Shown in pieces: positions 1 to 8,115 of a stretch of DNA of 64,000 bases. The DNA is from Hyphomicrobiales bacterium (GTDB lineage Bacteria; Pseudomonadota; Alphaproteobacteria; Rhizobiales; Rhizobiaceae), in NCBI GenBank assembly GCA_900469445.1, contig UBXM01000045.1, positions 1 through 64,000 on the forward strand. Reading direction: 5' to 3'. Both the position numbers and the translations under genes were made by a program. The notes below the pieces were generated by a model that did not search any database, was not told the DNA's origin, and was given only the letters and a program-made list of their open reading frames with translations. The first letter of the stretch is position 1; each line of letters opens with the position of its first letter.

Positions 1-1
1 T

Positions 2-2251
2 TCCGGTGCCTTGGTGGATGCAGGCCTGACCTATGAGGGCGCGCGCGAATACTGGACGCCGCGCCGGCTGACGCTGGACATTCGCGGCCTGACCGCCCGC
101 TCCGCCGATCTGCGCGAGGAGATCAAGGGCCCATCCACCAAGGCACCGGAACAGGCGATCGCAGGCTTTCTGCGCAAGGCGGGTCTTGCCGATATTTCCG
201 AGGCCCAGGTCGCAACCGATCCCAAGAAGGGCGAATTTTATGTCGCCATCGTCGCCAAGGCCGGCCGCGCCGCTGAGGAGATCATTGCTGAAGTCGTGCC
301 ACGTATCGTCCGTGCATTCCCGTGGCCTGTGACGATGCGCTCCGGTTTCGCCTCCATGCCCAAGGGATCGAGTTATGGCGGCATCGAAGGCAAGGGATCG
401 GAAAGCCTGCGCTGGGTGCGCCCGCTGCAGTCGATCATCTGCACCTTCGGCTCCGAGCATGACGAGACGAAGGTCATCCCCTTCGAGATCGACGGCATCG
501 TGGCCGGCAACGTGACCTATGGTCATCGTTTCCACGCGCCGGACGCCATCACCGTGCGCCGCTTCGACGATTACGTGGCAAGCCTCGAAAAGGCCAAGGT
601 CATGCTCGATGCGGATCGCCGCAAGGACATGATCCTGCATGATGCCCGTGATCTGGCTTTCGCAAGCGGACTCGATCTGGTCGAGGATGAAGGTCTGCTC
701 GAGGAGGTTTCCGGCCTCGTCGAATGGCCGCACGTACTCATGGGCACTTTCGAGAACGACTATCTCGAAATCCCGGCCGAAATCATCCGCCTGACCATCA
801 AGACCAACCAGAAATGCTTCGTCACCCGGCCTCAAGGGGCCGAAGAGGGCCTTTCCAACCACTTCATCCTGATCTCGAATATAGACGCCAAGGATGGCGG
901 CAAGGAAATCATTCACGGCAACGGCAAGGTCGTGCGCGCGCGCCTTTCCGACGCCAAGCATTTCTGGACCCGCGACCAGGGCGACCTGCCGGATCTCGGC
1001 ACGCTGACTGCCTCGGCGAAGAAGTTCGATCTCGACCTCAAGAAGCCGCTCGACCAGCGCATGGCCAAGCTCGACGCACTGAACGTCACCTTCCATGCCA
1101 AGCTCGGCACGCAGGGTGCGCGGGTCGCTCGCATTCGTGCGCTTGCCACGCAGTTGGCCCCGATCGTCGGTGCCGATGAAGCGCTCGTTGAACGCGCAGC
1201 CGTGCTGGCAAAGGCCGACCTTCGCACAGAAGCCGTGGGTGAATTCCCTGAACTGCAGGGCCTGATGGGCCGCCGGTATGCCGGTCTGCAGGGCGAAAAC
1301 ACGTCCGTCGCGATCGCCATCGAGGATCACTACAAGCCGCAGGGCCCGTCCGACCGTGTGCCGAAGGACAAGGTGGCGATTGCCGTCGCACTTGCAGATA
1401 AGCTCGATACGCTGGTCGGTTTCTGGGCGATCGACGAAAAGCCGACCGGCTCGAAGGACCCCTATGCCCTGCGCCGTGCCGCGCTGGGTGTCGTTCGCAT
1501 CCTGCTGGAGCGGAACGTGCGGGTGCCTCTACTTACTATCTTGGCCGCCCACGGCGAGCTTGCATCCGACGACACAATTGCCTTAGTCACTGATGAGACG
1601 TCAGGTGGCACGGAGCTCGCCAGAGGCCGCTCGAAAGAAATTGTCGAGACATGGCGACCCAAAATGCTAGACGCAGCTCAGAGCGGCAAGCATATAGTAA
1701 TTCATCGGGCCGTTTTCAGGGCTGAGCAAACTCTCGACCTGCTCTCCTTCTTCCACGACCGTCTAAAAGTCTATCTGCGTGACATGGGCGCCCGGCACGA
1801 CATTATCGATGCCGTCCTGACATCCGAGACCGATGACCTGCTGCTCGTCGCCCGCCGTGCCGAAGCGCTGACCTCCTTCATTTCGTCGGATGATGGCCTC
1901 AACCTTCTTGCCGGCACCAAGCGCGCCACCCAGCTTTTGGCCGCGGAAGAAAAGAAGGGCACGGTCGTCGCCGAAGGTGTCGCGGAAGAGCTCCTGAAGC
2001 TCGATGCCGAAAAGGCGCTCTGGACGGCGATCAAGGCGGCTTCCAGTGAGGCTGCTGAAGCGAGCAAGAAAGAGGACTTCCAGTCGGCCATGGCTGCCCT
2101 GTCGAAACTCCGCGCCCCGGTCGACAAATTCTTCGAGGATGTTCTCGTCAACGACGAGGACGCCGCGATCCGCGCCAACCGTCTGGCCTTGCTCAAGGCC
2201 ATCCGCGAGGCGACCGGTACGGTGGCTGATTTCTCGAAGATTTCGGGTTAA
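2..2251 (+). CDS. glyS: Glycine--tRNA ligase beta subunit (5' end cut by the window)
   Basis: This is the beta subunit of the alpha2beta2 glycyl-tRNA synthetase, which with GlyQ charges tRNA-Gly in the cytoplasm. The reading frame is open from the first bases. The TTG at 11 is only an internal codon, because the frame already reads S-G-A before it and family members carry about 30 more N-terminal residues. The GlyS signature text (YWTPRRLTL, RSGFASMPKG, HDRLKVYLRD) and the C-terminal DALR-like anticodon-binding part are intact up to the TAA. Bases about 1528-1735 encode a segment between VRVPL and DLLSFFHDR that is longer than I expect for rhizobial GlyS. It uses rare codons (TTA, CTA, ATA) that are scarce in the rest of the gene. 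Identity is certain; the origin of the insert is inference. Confidence 0.97.
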   Translation, partial: SGALVDAGLTYEGAREYWTPRRLTLDIRGLTARSADLREEIKGPSTKAPEQAIAGFLRKAGLADISEAQVATDPKKGEFYVAIVAKAGRAAEEIIAEVVPRIVRAFPWPVTMRSGFASMPKGSSYGGIEGKGSESLRWVRPLQSIICTFGSEHDETKVIPFEIDGIVAGNVTYGHRFHAPDAITVRRFDDYVASLEKAKVMLDADRRKDMILHDARDLAFASGLDLVEDEGLLEEVSGLVEWPHVLMGTFENDYLEIPAEIIRLTIKTNQKCFVTRPQGAEEGLSNHFILISNIDAKDGGKEIIHGNGKVVRARLSDAKHFWTRDQGDLPDLGTLTASAKKFDLDLKKPLDQRMAKLDALNVTFHAKLGTQGARVARIRALATQLAPIVGADEALVERAAVLAKADLRTEAVGEFPELQGLMGRRYAGLQGENTSVAIAIEDHYKPQGPSDRVPKDKVAIAVALADKLDTLVGFWAIDEKPTGSKDPYALRRAALGVVRILLERNVRVPLLTILAAHGELASDDTIALVTDETSGGTELARGRSKEIVETWRPKMLDAAQSGKHIVIHRAVFRAEQTLDLLSFFHDRLKVYLRDMGARHDIIDAVLTSETDDLLLVARRAEALTSFISSDDGLNLLAGTKRATQLLAAEEKKGTVVAEGVAEELLKLDAEKALWTAIKAASSEAAEASKKEDFQSAMAALSKLRAPVDKFFEDVLVNDEDAAIRANRLALLKAIREATGTVADFSKISG

Positions 2252-2290
2252 GGCGCCGTTCTGTGCGAGAGCCTCACACTCTAGACTTTC

Positions 2291-2318
2291 AAAAGCCCCG
2301 TTAATCCGGGGCTTTTTT
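2291..2318 (+). terminator. Rho-independent terminator of glyS
   Basis: A perfect 10-bp inverted repeat (2291-2300 with 2307-2316) closes a 6-base loop, and the right arm runs into a T6 tract. It lies 40 bases after the glyS stop and separates it from the parDE unit. Confidence 0.92.
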
Positions 2319-2369
2319 CTGACCTGTGCTCCGTGTTAAGCTGGAAGCGGAACTGTCCTGGAGCCTCCG

Positions 2370-2621
2370 ATGAACAAGCCCGTGCAAATCACCGTCAGCG
2401 ATCAGGCGGCAAGCTTCCTCTCGCGCGAACTGGAAAGCGGACGTTTCGATACCGTTGATGACGTGGTCGAGGCCGGCCTTCGCATGCTTGAGGAAGAGCA
2501 GATGAAGATCGAGAGACTGCGCGAACTGCTGATCGAGGGCGAGAACAGTGGAGACACCGTGCCTTTTGATCCTGAAGGCCTGATGGAATCCGTTCGCGAG
2601 GCGTGGAAAAGGCGTGGTTGA
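2370..2621 (+). CDS. parD: ParD-family antitoxin
   Basis: This 83-residue protein fits the type II antitoxin of a ParDE module. Residues 1-45 (starting MNKPVQITVSDQAASFL) read as a ribbon-helix-helix DNA-binding domain. The C-terminal half is acidic and would wrap around the toxin. Such antitoxins usually repress their own promoter together with the toxin. The coding region overlaps the downstream toxin gene by 8 bases, the usual translational coupling. The assignment rests on family pattern, size and context. Confidence 0.88.
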   Translation: MNKPVQITVSDQAASFLSRELESGRFDTVDDVVEAGLRMLEEEQMKIERLRELLIEGENSGDTVPFDPEGLMESVREAWKRRG

Positions 2622-2919
2622 AGTCCGGCTTCGTCCCAGCGCACAAAAAGACTTCGTCGATATTGGCGAGTATACGCGTCAGCAGTGGTCGGAAATACAG
2701 GCCCGGAGCTACTTGCAGAAATTGTTGCGGACCATACGGCAGATTGGTGAACGGCCGATGGCGGGCAGACAGCTAACTGGCGTTCGAGCCGGTTACCATT
2801 GCCGGCGATCTGGCTCACATCTTATCTTCTACATCGTACGGCTGAATGGGCCTGTTGAAGTCGTGCGCATCCTCCACGAAAAAGTAGACATCCGCCGCCA
2901 TCTCGACGATCAGCCATGA
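2614..2919 (+). CDS. parE: ParE/RelE-superfamily toxin
   Basis: This 101-residue basic protein begins at a GTG inside the end of parD. It carries the ParE pattern: an N-terminal helix pair with RLRPSAQKDFVDIGEYT, a central GERPMAGR turn and a C-terminal beta strand ending VEVVRILHEKVDIRRHL. ParE toxins poison DNA gyrase; RelE-like relatives cleave mRNA. The fold and the Arg-rich C-terminal strand favour ParE, but the target cannot be read from the sequence. The stop overlaps the ATG of the DUF523 gene (ATGA), so the three genes probably share one transcript. Confidence 0.87.
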   Translation: MVEVRLRPSAQKDFVDIGEYTRQQWSEIQARSYLQKLLRTIRQIGERPMAGRQLTGVRAGYHCRRSGSHLIFYIVRLNGPVEVVRILHEKVDIRRHLDDQP

Positions 2920-3410
2920 CGCCTGCCAAAATCCTCATCAGCGCCTGCCTTCTCGGCCATGCCGTTCGGTATGACGGCAAGGGAAAGCCGCTTTGTCACC
3001 CGGCGATCGATCGCTGGCGCGAGGAGGGCAGGTTGGTGACGATCTGCCCCGAACTTGCCGGCGGCATGAGCGTGCCGCGCCCGCCCGCGGAAATCGAGAA
3101 CGGCATGACGGGTGCCGATGTTCTGGCCGGCCGGGCGCGGGTCGTGGAAATTACCGGCGGCGATGTGACCGAGGAATTCGTCGCGGGTGCTCATCGCGCC
3201 TTGGAGTTTGCGCAGGCGAATGGCTGCACCCACGCGCTGCTGATCGACGGCAGTCCGTCCTGCGGTTCCGGCTTCATTTATGATGGTTCGTTTGGTGGCA
3301 ACAGGCATGCCGGAAATGGCGTGACCGCGGCATTGCTGGCAAAGGCGGGCATCACCGTCTGCTCGGACAGGCAGGTGGATGAGCTGGAAGCCTTGATCGG
3401 CGCAACCTGA
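2916..3410 (+). CDS. DUF523 family protein (YbbK-like)
   Basis: This 164-residue cytoplasmic protein matches the DUF523 family. Conserved cysteine motifs are visible near the start (ISACLLGHAVRYDG), in the middle (TICPELAGGMSVPRPP) and near residue 115 (LIDGSPSCGSGFIYDG). The clustered cysteines suggest metal or persulfide chemistry, and related YbbK-type domains have been linked to thiouracil desulfuration; I do not assign a reaction. The start overlaps the parE stop by four bases, which suggests that the toxin module was inserted just upstream or that the genes are cotranscribed. Confidence 0.85.
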   Translation: MTPAKILISACLLGHAVRYDGKGKPLCHPAIDRWREEGRLVTICPELAGGMSVPRPPAEIENGMTGADVLAGRARVVEITGGDVTEEFVAGAHRALEFAQANGCTHALLIDGSPSCGSGFIYDGSFGGNRHAGNGVTAALLAKAGITVCSDRQVDELEALIGAT

Positions 3411-3458
3411 CCTTCCCACCCTCGAACGAAATTGCCGAAATCAGCACGCTGAAAAAGA

Positions 3459-3493
3459 GAAAGCCGCCGGACCAGATTGTCCAGGCGGCTTTC
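3459..3493. terminator. Bidirectional terminator between DUF523 and the chemoreceptor gene
   Basis: A 10-bp perfect inverted repeat (3459-3468 with 3484-3493) has a further GGAC/GTCC pairing inside it. On the minus strand it is followed by a T-rich run, a good end for the chemoreceptor transcript. On the plus strand the T-run is weaker. Confidence 0.8.
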
Positions 3494-3563
3494 TTCCCCG
3501 CGTCCCCCGCGTAACTTTTTAAAGGTTCCGCCTGACTTGGCGCGAAACCTTCCGTTCTGCCCG

Positions 3564-5396
3564 TCAGCTTGCCATCCGCATCTGGCTGGCCATGTCGTGC
3601 AGCGTATTGGTCTTCTGCGAACCGCTGATACGGAAGCCGCGGATCAGGTTCAGGAGGTCTTCGGTATCGACCGCAAGCGCCTCGGCGGATGCCGTTGTTT
3701 CCTCCGCCATAGCCGCGTTCTGCTGCGTCGCCTGGTCGAGATGGTTGAGCGACGAGGAGATCGAACGCAGCGTCGAATCCTGTTCAGCCGCGGAATCGGC
3801 GATCTTGCTGACGATGTCGCTTGCAGCCTTCACCTGGCTCGAAATCCGCTTCAGCGCTTCGCCTGCCTCGCCGACGAGGCGTACGCCATTTTCCACCTGA
3901 TGGGAGGAATGCGAGATCTGGTCCTTGATCTCCTTGGCAGCCGCGGCCGACCGCTGGGCAAGTTCGCGCACTTCCTGGGCGACGACGGCAAAACCCTTGC
4001 CGCTTTCGCCGGCACGTGCGGCCTCGACGCCGGCATTCAGCGCCAGCAGGTTGGTCTGGAAGGCGATTTCATCGATCACGCCGATGATCTTGGAGATCTC
4101 GTCGGAAGACTGCTCGATGCCGCTCATGGCCTCGATGGCTTCCGCGACCACTGCATCGCTGCGATTGGCCTCGCCGCTGACGCTGACGACGCGCTGTGCT
4201 GCCTCGCGAGCGCCGTCGGCGGTCTGCTTCACGGCAACCGTCAGCTCGTCCAGGGCGGCGGAGGTTTCTTCGAGGCTGGCGGCCTGGCGCTCTGTGCGCT
4301 GCGACAGCTCGTTCGAAGCGCGGCGGATTTCCTCCTTGGAGCCGCCGATATCGATACCCTTGGCATTGACCTTGGCCATGGCAGCTTCGAGATGGCCGAG
4401 CGCCTCGTTGAAGTTATCGCGCAGGCCGGCGTAACGGCTGCCCAGATCACCACAGCGTACGGTCAGGTCACCCTTGGCGAGATCTTCCAGTGCCGAGCCG
4501 ATGGTGGAGACGACGCGAGCCTGAAGCTCGGCTTCGCTGCGCTGCATGTCGAGGTTCTGCTGGCGTTCGCCGTCCAGCTCTTCCTGGCTGCGCTGCTGAC
4601 GTTCTTCCATGGCATGGCGCTCGCGCACCTTCTGCTGCAGGGCTTCGGTGGCGCGCGCCATCAGGCCGACTTCGTTGGTCATGCCGGTATGCGGGATTTT
4701 CAGATCGACGTCTTCATCGGCAACGGCGTTCAGCGCCTGGCGAATATCGCCAAGTGGTCCGGAAATGTTGCGGATGACAACGAAAGCGAGCGCCGCTGCA
4801 ATCAGCAGGATGCTGGCGCCGATGCCGACAGCCTTGAGAATGTCCGAGCGGATCTGGGCTTCGAGATCATCAACATAGACGCCGGTCACGAGAACCAGCT
4901 GCCACGGTTCGAAAGCGAGTGCATAGGAACTCTTGCGGAAGTCGTCGCCCTGTTCACCCGGCTTGGGGCCGAGGAAGTCGGCCGTGCCACCGCCGGCCCG
5001 GCCAAGCTTGACCAGTTCGTCGCGATACATGAAGCCCTGGCTGTCGGGCTTGCCCTTGAAATTCTGACCGAGACGCTTGGGGTCCGGATGCAGGCGCATC
5101 GTCACGTCGTAATCATAGGCGTAGAGATAGCCATCCGGCTTGAAGGTCATCGCCGCGACGGCTGCGAAGGCCTGTTTCTGTGCGTCTTCGCGCGTCAGTT
5201 CGCCTGCCGCTTCACGCTCCTGGAACGTCTTCAGGATGCCGATGCCGGATTCGACCTGGCTGCGCAGCATTCCGTAGCGTTCGGCGTAGATCGCATTGGT
5301 GGAGGCGCGCAGTTCGAAATAGGTGCCGACCGCGAAGGCGACCATTAAGGTCAGCACAAGCAGCACGAGCTGATGGGAGATCTTCAGGTTCTTCAT
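3564..5396 (-). CDS. Methyl-accepting chemotaxis protein with periplasmic Cache domain
   Basis: This is a 610-residue chemoreceptor. The start is placed at MKNLKISHQL because a transmembrane helix (residues about 9-29) follows directly and the 34 upstream in-frame residues look non-coding. Residues about 45-180 read as a single Cache domain (GYLYAYDYDVTMRLHPDP, PWQLVLVTGVYVDDLE). A second membrane helix lies at about 185-207, followed by HAMP. The signalling tip near residue 465 reads NLLALNAGVEAARAGE, where many receptors have NAAVEAARAGE. The C-terminus has no CheR-tethering pentapeptide, so methylation would depend on other receptors. It would signal to CheA/CheW at the membrane; the ligand is unknown. 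The gene stands alone on the minus strand. Confidence 0.93.
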   Translation of the reverse strand: MKNLKISHQLVLLVLTLMVAFAVGTYFELRASTNAIYAERYGMLRSQVESGIGILKTFQEREAAGELTREDAQKQAFAAVAAMTFKPDGYLYAYDYDVTMRLHPDPKRLGQNFKGKPDSQGFMYRDELVKLGRAGGGTADFLGPKPGEQGDDFRKSSYALAFEPWQLVLVTGVYVDDLEAQIRSDILKAVGIGASILLIAAALAFVVIRNISGPLGDIRQALNAVADEDVDLKIPHTGMTNEVGLMARATEALQQKVRERHAMEERQQRSQEELDGERQQNLDMQRSEAELQARVVSTIGSALEDLAKGDLTVRCGDLGSRYAGLRDNFNEALGHLEAAMAKVNAKGIDIGGSKEEIRRASNELSQRTERQAASLEETSAALDELTVAVKQTADGAREAAQRVVSVSGEANRSDAVVAEAIEAMSGIEQSSDEISKIIGVIDEIAFQTNLLALNAGVEAARAGESGKGFAVVAQEVRELAQRSAAAAKEIKDQISHSSHQVENGVRLVGEAGEALKRISSQVKAASDIVSKIADSAAEQDSTLRSISSSLNHLDQATQQNAAMAEETTASAEALAVDTEDLLNLIRGFRISGSQKTNTLHDMASQMRMAS

Positions 5397-5673
5397 GGAA
5401 TCCTCGCGACGGTACAAGCAGCCGTTATTCCGGCAGCTGACTAAAACTGAAATGTTGGGAAGGAGCGCATCCTGCGCAGAGGTCGTGCTGCATCGCACAG
5501 GGCTAGAAATGCCCTGTATATTTAAATAAAAATTTAAATTTCCGTCGGCAGCGCGGCTGTAACGAACATATTATTTTCCGTCATTGAACTCTCCTTGTCG
5601 ACGAGGCCGTCGATAAGTTGAATTCGCAGTATTGTTAATACAAAGAACTGAAATGTAAGCGTTTTGACCTGAG
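5397..5673. other. AT-rich intergenic region upstream of the chemoreceptor
   Basis: These 277 bases hold no credible ORF. The stretch 5518-5541 is almost pure A/T within a GC-rich genome and is a likely promoter region for the leftward chemoreceptor gene. A short inverted repeat, GTATT-GTT-AATAC, lies at 5629-5641 near the end of the HPE1-like gene. I see no clear sigma-54 or sigma-70 consensus. Confidence 0.5.
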
Positions 5674-6150
5674 TTATTGGTTCAATCGGAGCGGTGTCTC
5701 GTTGAATTCGGGCTCGTCAAGGCCGTTGCTTTCGACTGCTCCGGTTTTGGACTCAAGGTCGATTGGATCGTGGCGTTGGCTGGCGAGCTGAACCTCGGTC
5801 TGGACATGCTTTCCGCCGCCGGTATTGATCACGGCCTGCAGCTGATCGACAGTCATCCAGTCCGGAACCTTGCTGATATGGACGACCGGTGATCCGCCCA
5901 TCCAGGCGTCTGTCCGCACGATCTTTTTCTCACCGTCGATTTCCATCAGCGAAACCGACTGCATCGCGCCTCGCAGCACAGGAACCTTGTAGCTGCTGTC
6001 ATCGGCTGTCTTGAGGGGCGGGCAGGTCTCGCAGGTGATGCGGAGCATGCTCGGGGTGGTCCCATGCGTATTGGCCGAAAGCGGCTGAATCGACTGCGCC
6101 TGGGCAGTGCCAGCGAAAAGCACGAAGGCTGTAAGGGCCAGATGACGCAT
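5674..6150 (-). CDS. Exported HPE1-like protein
   Basis: This 158-residue protein starts with a clear Sec signal peptide (MRHLALTAFVLFAGTAQA, cleavage likely after AQA). The mature part contains a CETCPP cysteine pair and the block VRTDAWMGGSPVVHISK. I recognise this as resembling rhizobial proteins annotated as plant virulence effector HPE1-like, named after a Liberibacter protein. That link is from memory and only moderately secure. It is presumably periplasmic; its function is unknown. Its start codon sits inside a perfect hairpin described separately. It lies downstream of purD on the same strand with a gap of about 120 bases. Confidence 0.8.
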   Translation of the reverse strand: MRHLALTAFVLFAGTAQAQSIQPLSANTHGTTPSMLRITCETCPPLKTADDSSYKVPVLRGAMQSVSLMEIDGEKKIVRTDAWMGGSPVVHISKVPDWMTVDQLQAVINTGGGKHVQTEVQLASQRHDPIDLESKTGAVESNGLDEPEFNETPLRLNQ

Positions 6151-6177
6151 GATGCAAATCCTCTCTTTGCATCATGC
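6147..6177 (-). promoter_or_regulatory. Perfect hairpin enclosing the ribosome-binding site and start codon of the HPE1-like gene
   Basis: Two perfect 12-base arms (6147-6158 and 6166-6177) flank a 7-base loop. In the minus-strand transcript the loop reads GAGAGGA, a Shine-Dalgarno-like sequence, and the 3' arm contains the AUG start. Such an arrangement could control translation, or the palindrome could be a protein-binding operator. It is unusual enough to be deliberate; its role is inference. Confidence 0.6.
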
Positions 6178-6268
6178 ATAGGCCATGAGTGGTTTCGATC
6201 CCGTCAGGAGAATCGGTAAATAACGGCTTAAACTCGAAGGATTGGCCGGGATTGGCGAGGCCAGCCCG

Positions 6269-7540
6269 TCAGGAGTTTTCCCGAGCCGCAGCCCGCCAGC
6301 CGATGTCACGGCGGCAGAAACCGTTCTCCCAGGTAATGCCTTCCACGAGCGAATAGGCTCCGGCCTGCGCCTCGCGAACATTATGCCCCATGGCCGTAAC
6401 GTTCAGCACACGCCCGCCGGTTGCTACCAGCTGCCCGTCCTTCATCGCCGTGCCGGCGTGGAAAATCTTCTCGCCGCTGGCAGTCGTCGGCAAACCGGCG
6501 ATCGGCGTGTTCTTGTCGTAGCCGGCTGGGTAACCCTTGGATGCCATGACCACCGTCAGCGCCACGTCGTCGCTCCACAGCGCCTCCGCCTTGTCCAGCG
6601 TGCCGGTTGCCGCCGCATAAAGCAGCTCCAGAAGATCGCTTTTCAGCCGCATCATCAGCACCTGGCATTCCGGATCGCCGAAGCGGACATTGTATTCGAT
6701 GAGTTCCGGCCCCTTCTGGGTGATCATCAACCCGGCAAAGAAGACGCCGGTAAAGGGATGGCCGCTTTCCGCCATGCCACGGATCGTCGGCTCGATGATC
6801 TCCTTCATCGTCCGCTCGACCATGTCGGGTGTCATGACGGGGGCGGGGGAATAGGCGCCCATGCCACCGGTATTCGGTCCGGTATCGCCATCGCCGACGC
6901 GCTTGTGGTCCTGCGCGGTGGCAAGCGCCAGCGCTGTCTTGCCGTCGGAGAGGCAGAAGAAGCTTGCTTCCTCGCCGTCGAGATAAGCTTCGACGACAAC
7001 CTCTGCACCGGCTGCCCCGAATGCGCCGTCGAAGCAGTCGTCGATGGCGCAAAGCGCTTCCTCGACGGTCATCGCCACGGTGACGCCCTTGCCGGCTGCA
7101 AGCCCGTCCGCCTTGACGACGATCGGTGCGCCCTGCTCGGTCACATAGGCCTTGGCCTCTTCACCATTGGTGAAGCGGCGATAGGCGCCTGTCGGGATAT
7201 TGTAGCGGGCGCAGATATCCTTGGTGAAGCCCTTGGACCCTTCGAGCTGGGCTGCAGCCGCCGACGGTCCGAAAACGACGATATTCTTGGCGCGCAGCAC
7301 GTCGGCAATGCCGGCGACGAGCGGGCCTTCAGGTCCGACCACGACGAAATCGATACCCTTGGTGAGGCAGAAATCGACGACCGCACCGTGATCGTCGACA
7401 TCAAGAGCCACGATCTCGGCATTCTCTGCGATGCCGGGATTGCCCGGAGCGGCATAAAGGGCGGTCAGTTTGGGAGACTGTGCAAGCTTCCACGCCAATG
7501 CATGTTCGCGGCCACCGGAGCCGATCAGCAGAACCTTCAT
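6269..7540 (-). CDS. purD: Phosphoribosylamine--glycine ligase (GARS)
   Basis: This 423-residue enzyme joins phosphoribosylamine and glycine with ATP, the second step of de novo purine synthesis. The N-terminus MKVLLIGSGGREHALAWKL, the GPEGPLVAG motif and the central ATP-grasp domain (VVKADGLAAGKGV, GDPECQVLM) are intact, and the length is typical. The ATG at 7540 is chosen because it begins the conserved Rossmann-like strand. Upstream in-frame residues such as MRAV are not family sequence. The putative ribosome-binding site falls in the arm of a hairpin described separately. Confidence 0.97.
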   Translation of the reverse strand: MKVLLIGSGGREHALAWKLAQSPKLTALYAAPGNPGIAENAEIVALDVDDHGAVVDFCLTKGIDFVVVGPEGPLVAGIADVLRAKNIVVFGPSAAAAQLEGSKGFTKDICARYNIPTGAYRRFTNGEEAKAYVTEQGAPIVVKADGLAAGKGVTVAMTVEEALCAIDDCFDGAFGAAGAEVVVEAYLDGEEASFFCLSDGKTALALATAQDHKRVGDGDTGPNTGGMGAYSPAPVMTPDMVERTMKEIIEPTIRGMAESGHPFTGVFFAGLMITQKGPELIEYNVRFGDPECQVLMMRLKSDLLELLYAAATGTLDKAEALWSDDVALTVVMASKGYPAGYDKNTPIAGLPTTASGEKIFHAGTAMKDGQLVATGGRVLNVTAMGHNVREAQAGAYSLVEGITWENGFCRRDIGWRAAARENS

Positions 7541-7574
7541 AACCGCCCTCATGGTTGTTTCAAAAGGGGCGGTT
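7541..7574 (-). promoter_or_regulatory. Inverted repeat masking the purD ribosome-binding site
   Basis: An 8-base perfect inverted repeat (7541-7548 with 7567-7574) lies directly before the purD ATG. In the transcript the arm next to the start reads GGGCGGTT and includes the only purine-rich stretch that could serve as Shine-Dalgarno. A TTGACC box further upstream, near 7595, could be the -35 of a purD promoter. Translational control is inference. Confidence 0.45.
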
Positions 7575-7688
7575 AAGGCCCGTAGCAGCAAAGGTCAAGG
7601 GTTTCGGCCGATAAGCTTTTGGCGTGCCCGATTGGTGGCCGGCCCCGCAGGAGCAACAGGGTCGGCGCAGCCATGCTGCTGCAAATGT

Positions 7689-7889
7689 CTAAAATCGGGA
7701 ATGATCGTATTGGCGCAACGCCAGCGTCGTTTCGAAAATCAATCGGTTTCGGTGGGCGAGAAAAGGGATGGGCTCGTCTCTTTGTGCTGCATCTTTGATT
7801 TTTTCATTCAGGTAGAAGATGGCGGCTTCAAGCTCCTCGGAGCCCACCGCGTCATCACTGGCGAGTTGGGTGGCAATTCTTCTGGGCAT
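7689..7889 (-). CDS. Small hypothetical protein (66 residues)
   Basis: I do not recognise this protein. It is hydrophilic and probably largely helical, with no signal peptide or membrane segment. The ATG at 7889 is preceded on the coding strand by GGAGG five bases away, a strong ribosome-binding site that supports a real gene. It lies between purD and the tex promoter region with no partner gene on the same strand, except possibly purD downstream after about 150 bases. Confidence 0.6.
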   Translation of the reverse strand: MPRRIATQLASDDAVGSEELEAAIFYLNEKIKDAAQRDEPIPFLAHRNRLIFETTLALRQYDHSRF

Positions 7890-8115
7890 TCATACCTCCA
7901 TGCGTACCGCTTCATGCGGAGCGGCTAACTATAGGAAGCATGGCAAATGCGAGAAGATGTCGCGTATTTATCCACCGAGTGACGGTTATCATTTGCTGAA
8001 CGCCGGCCCGTTTTGGCACACGGCCCTCATCATCCTGTGAGCACAGAAGCGGGCGGTGTTGTCTTGCCGCAAAGTTTGACTATGGTCGCGCCTCCTGATT
8101 TTGACGAGGATTTCC

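Noticed and set aside
3477..5348. A 623-codon open frame opposite the chemoreceptor gene
   Set aside because: It is the antisense shadow of a high-GC gene whose domains are clear on the minus strand; the translation has no recognisable domain.
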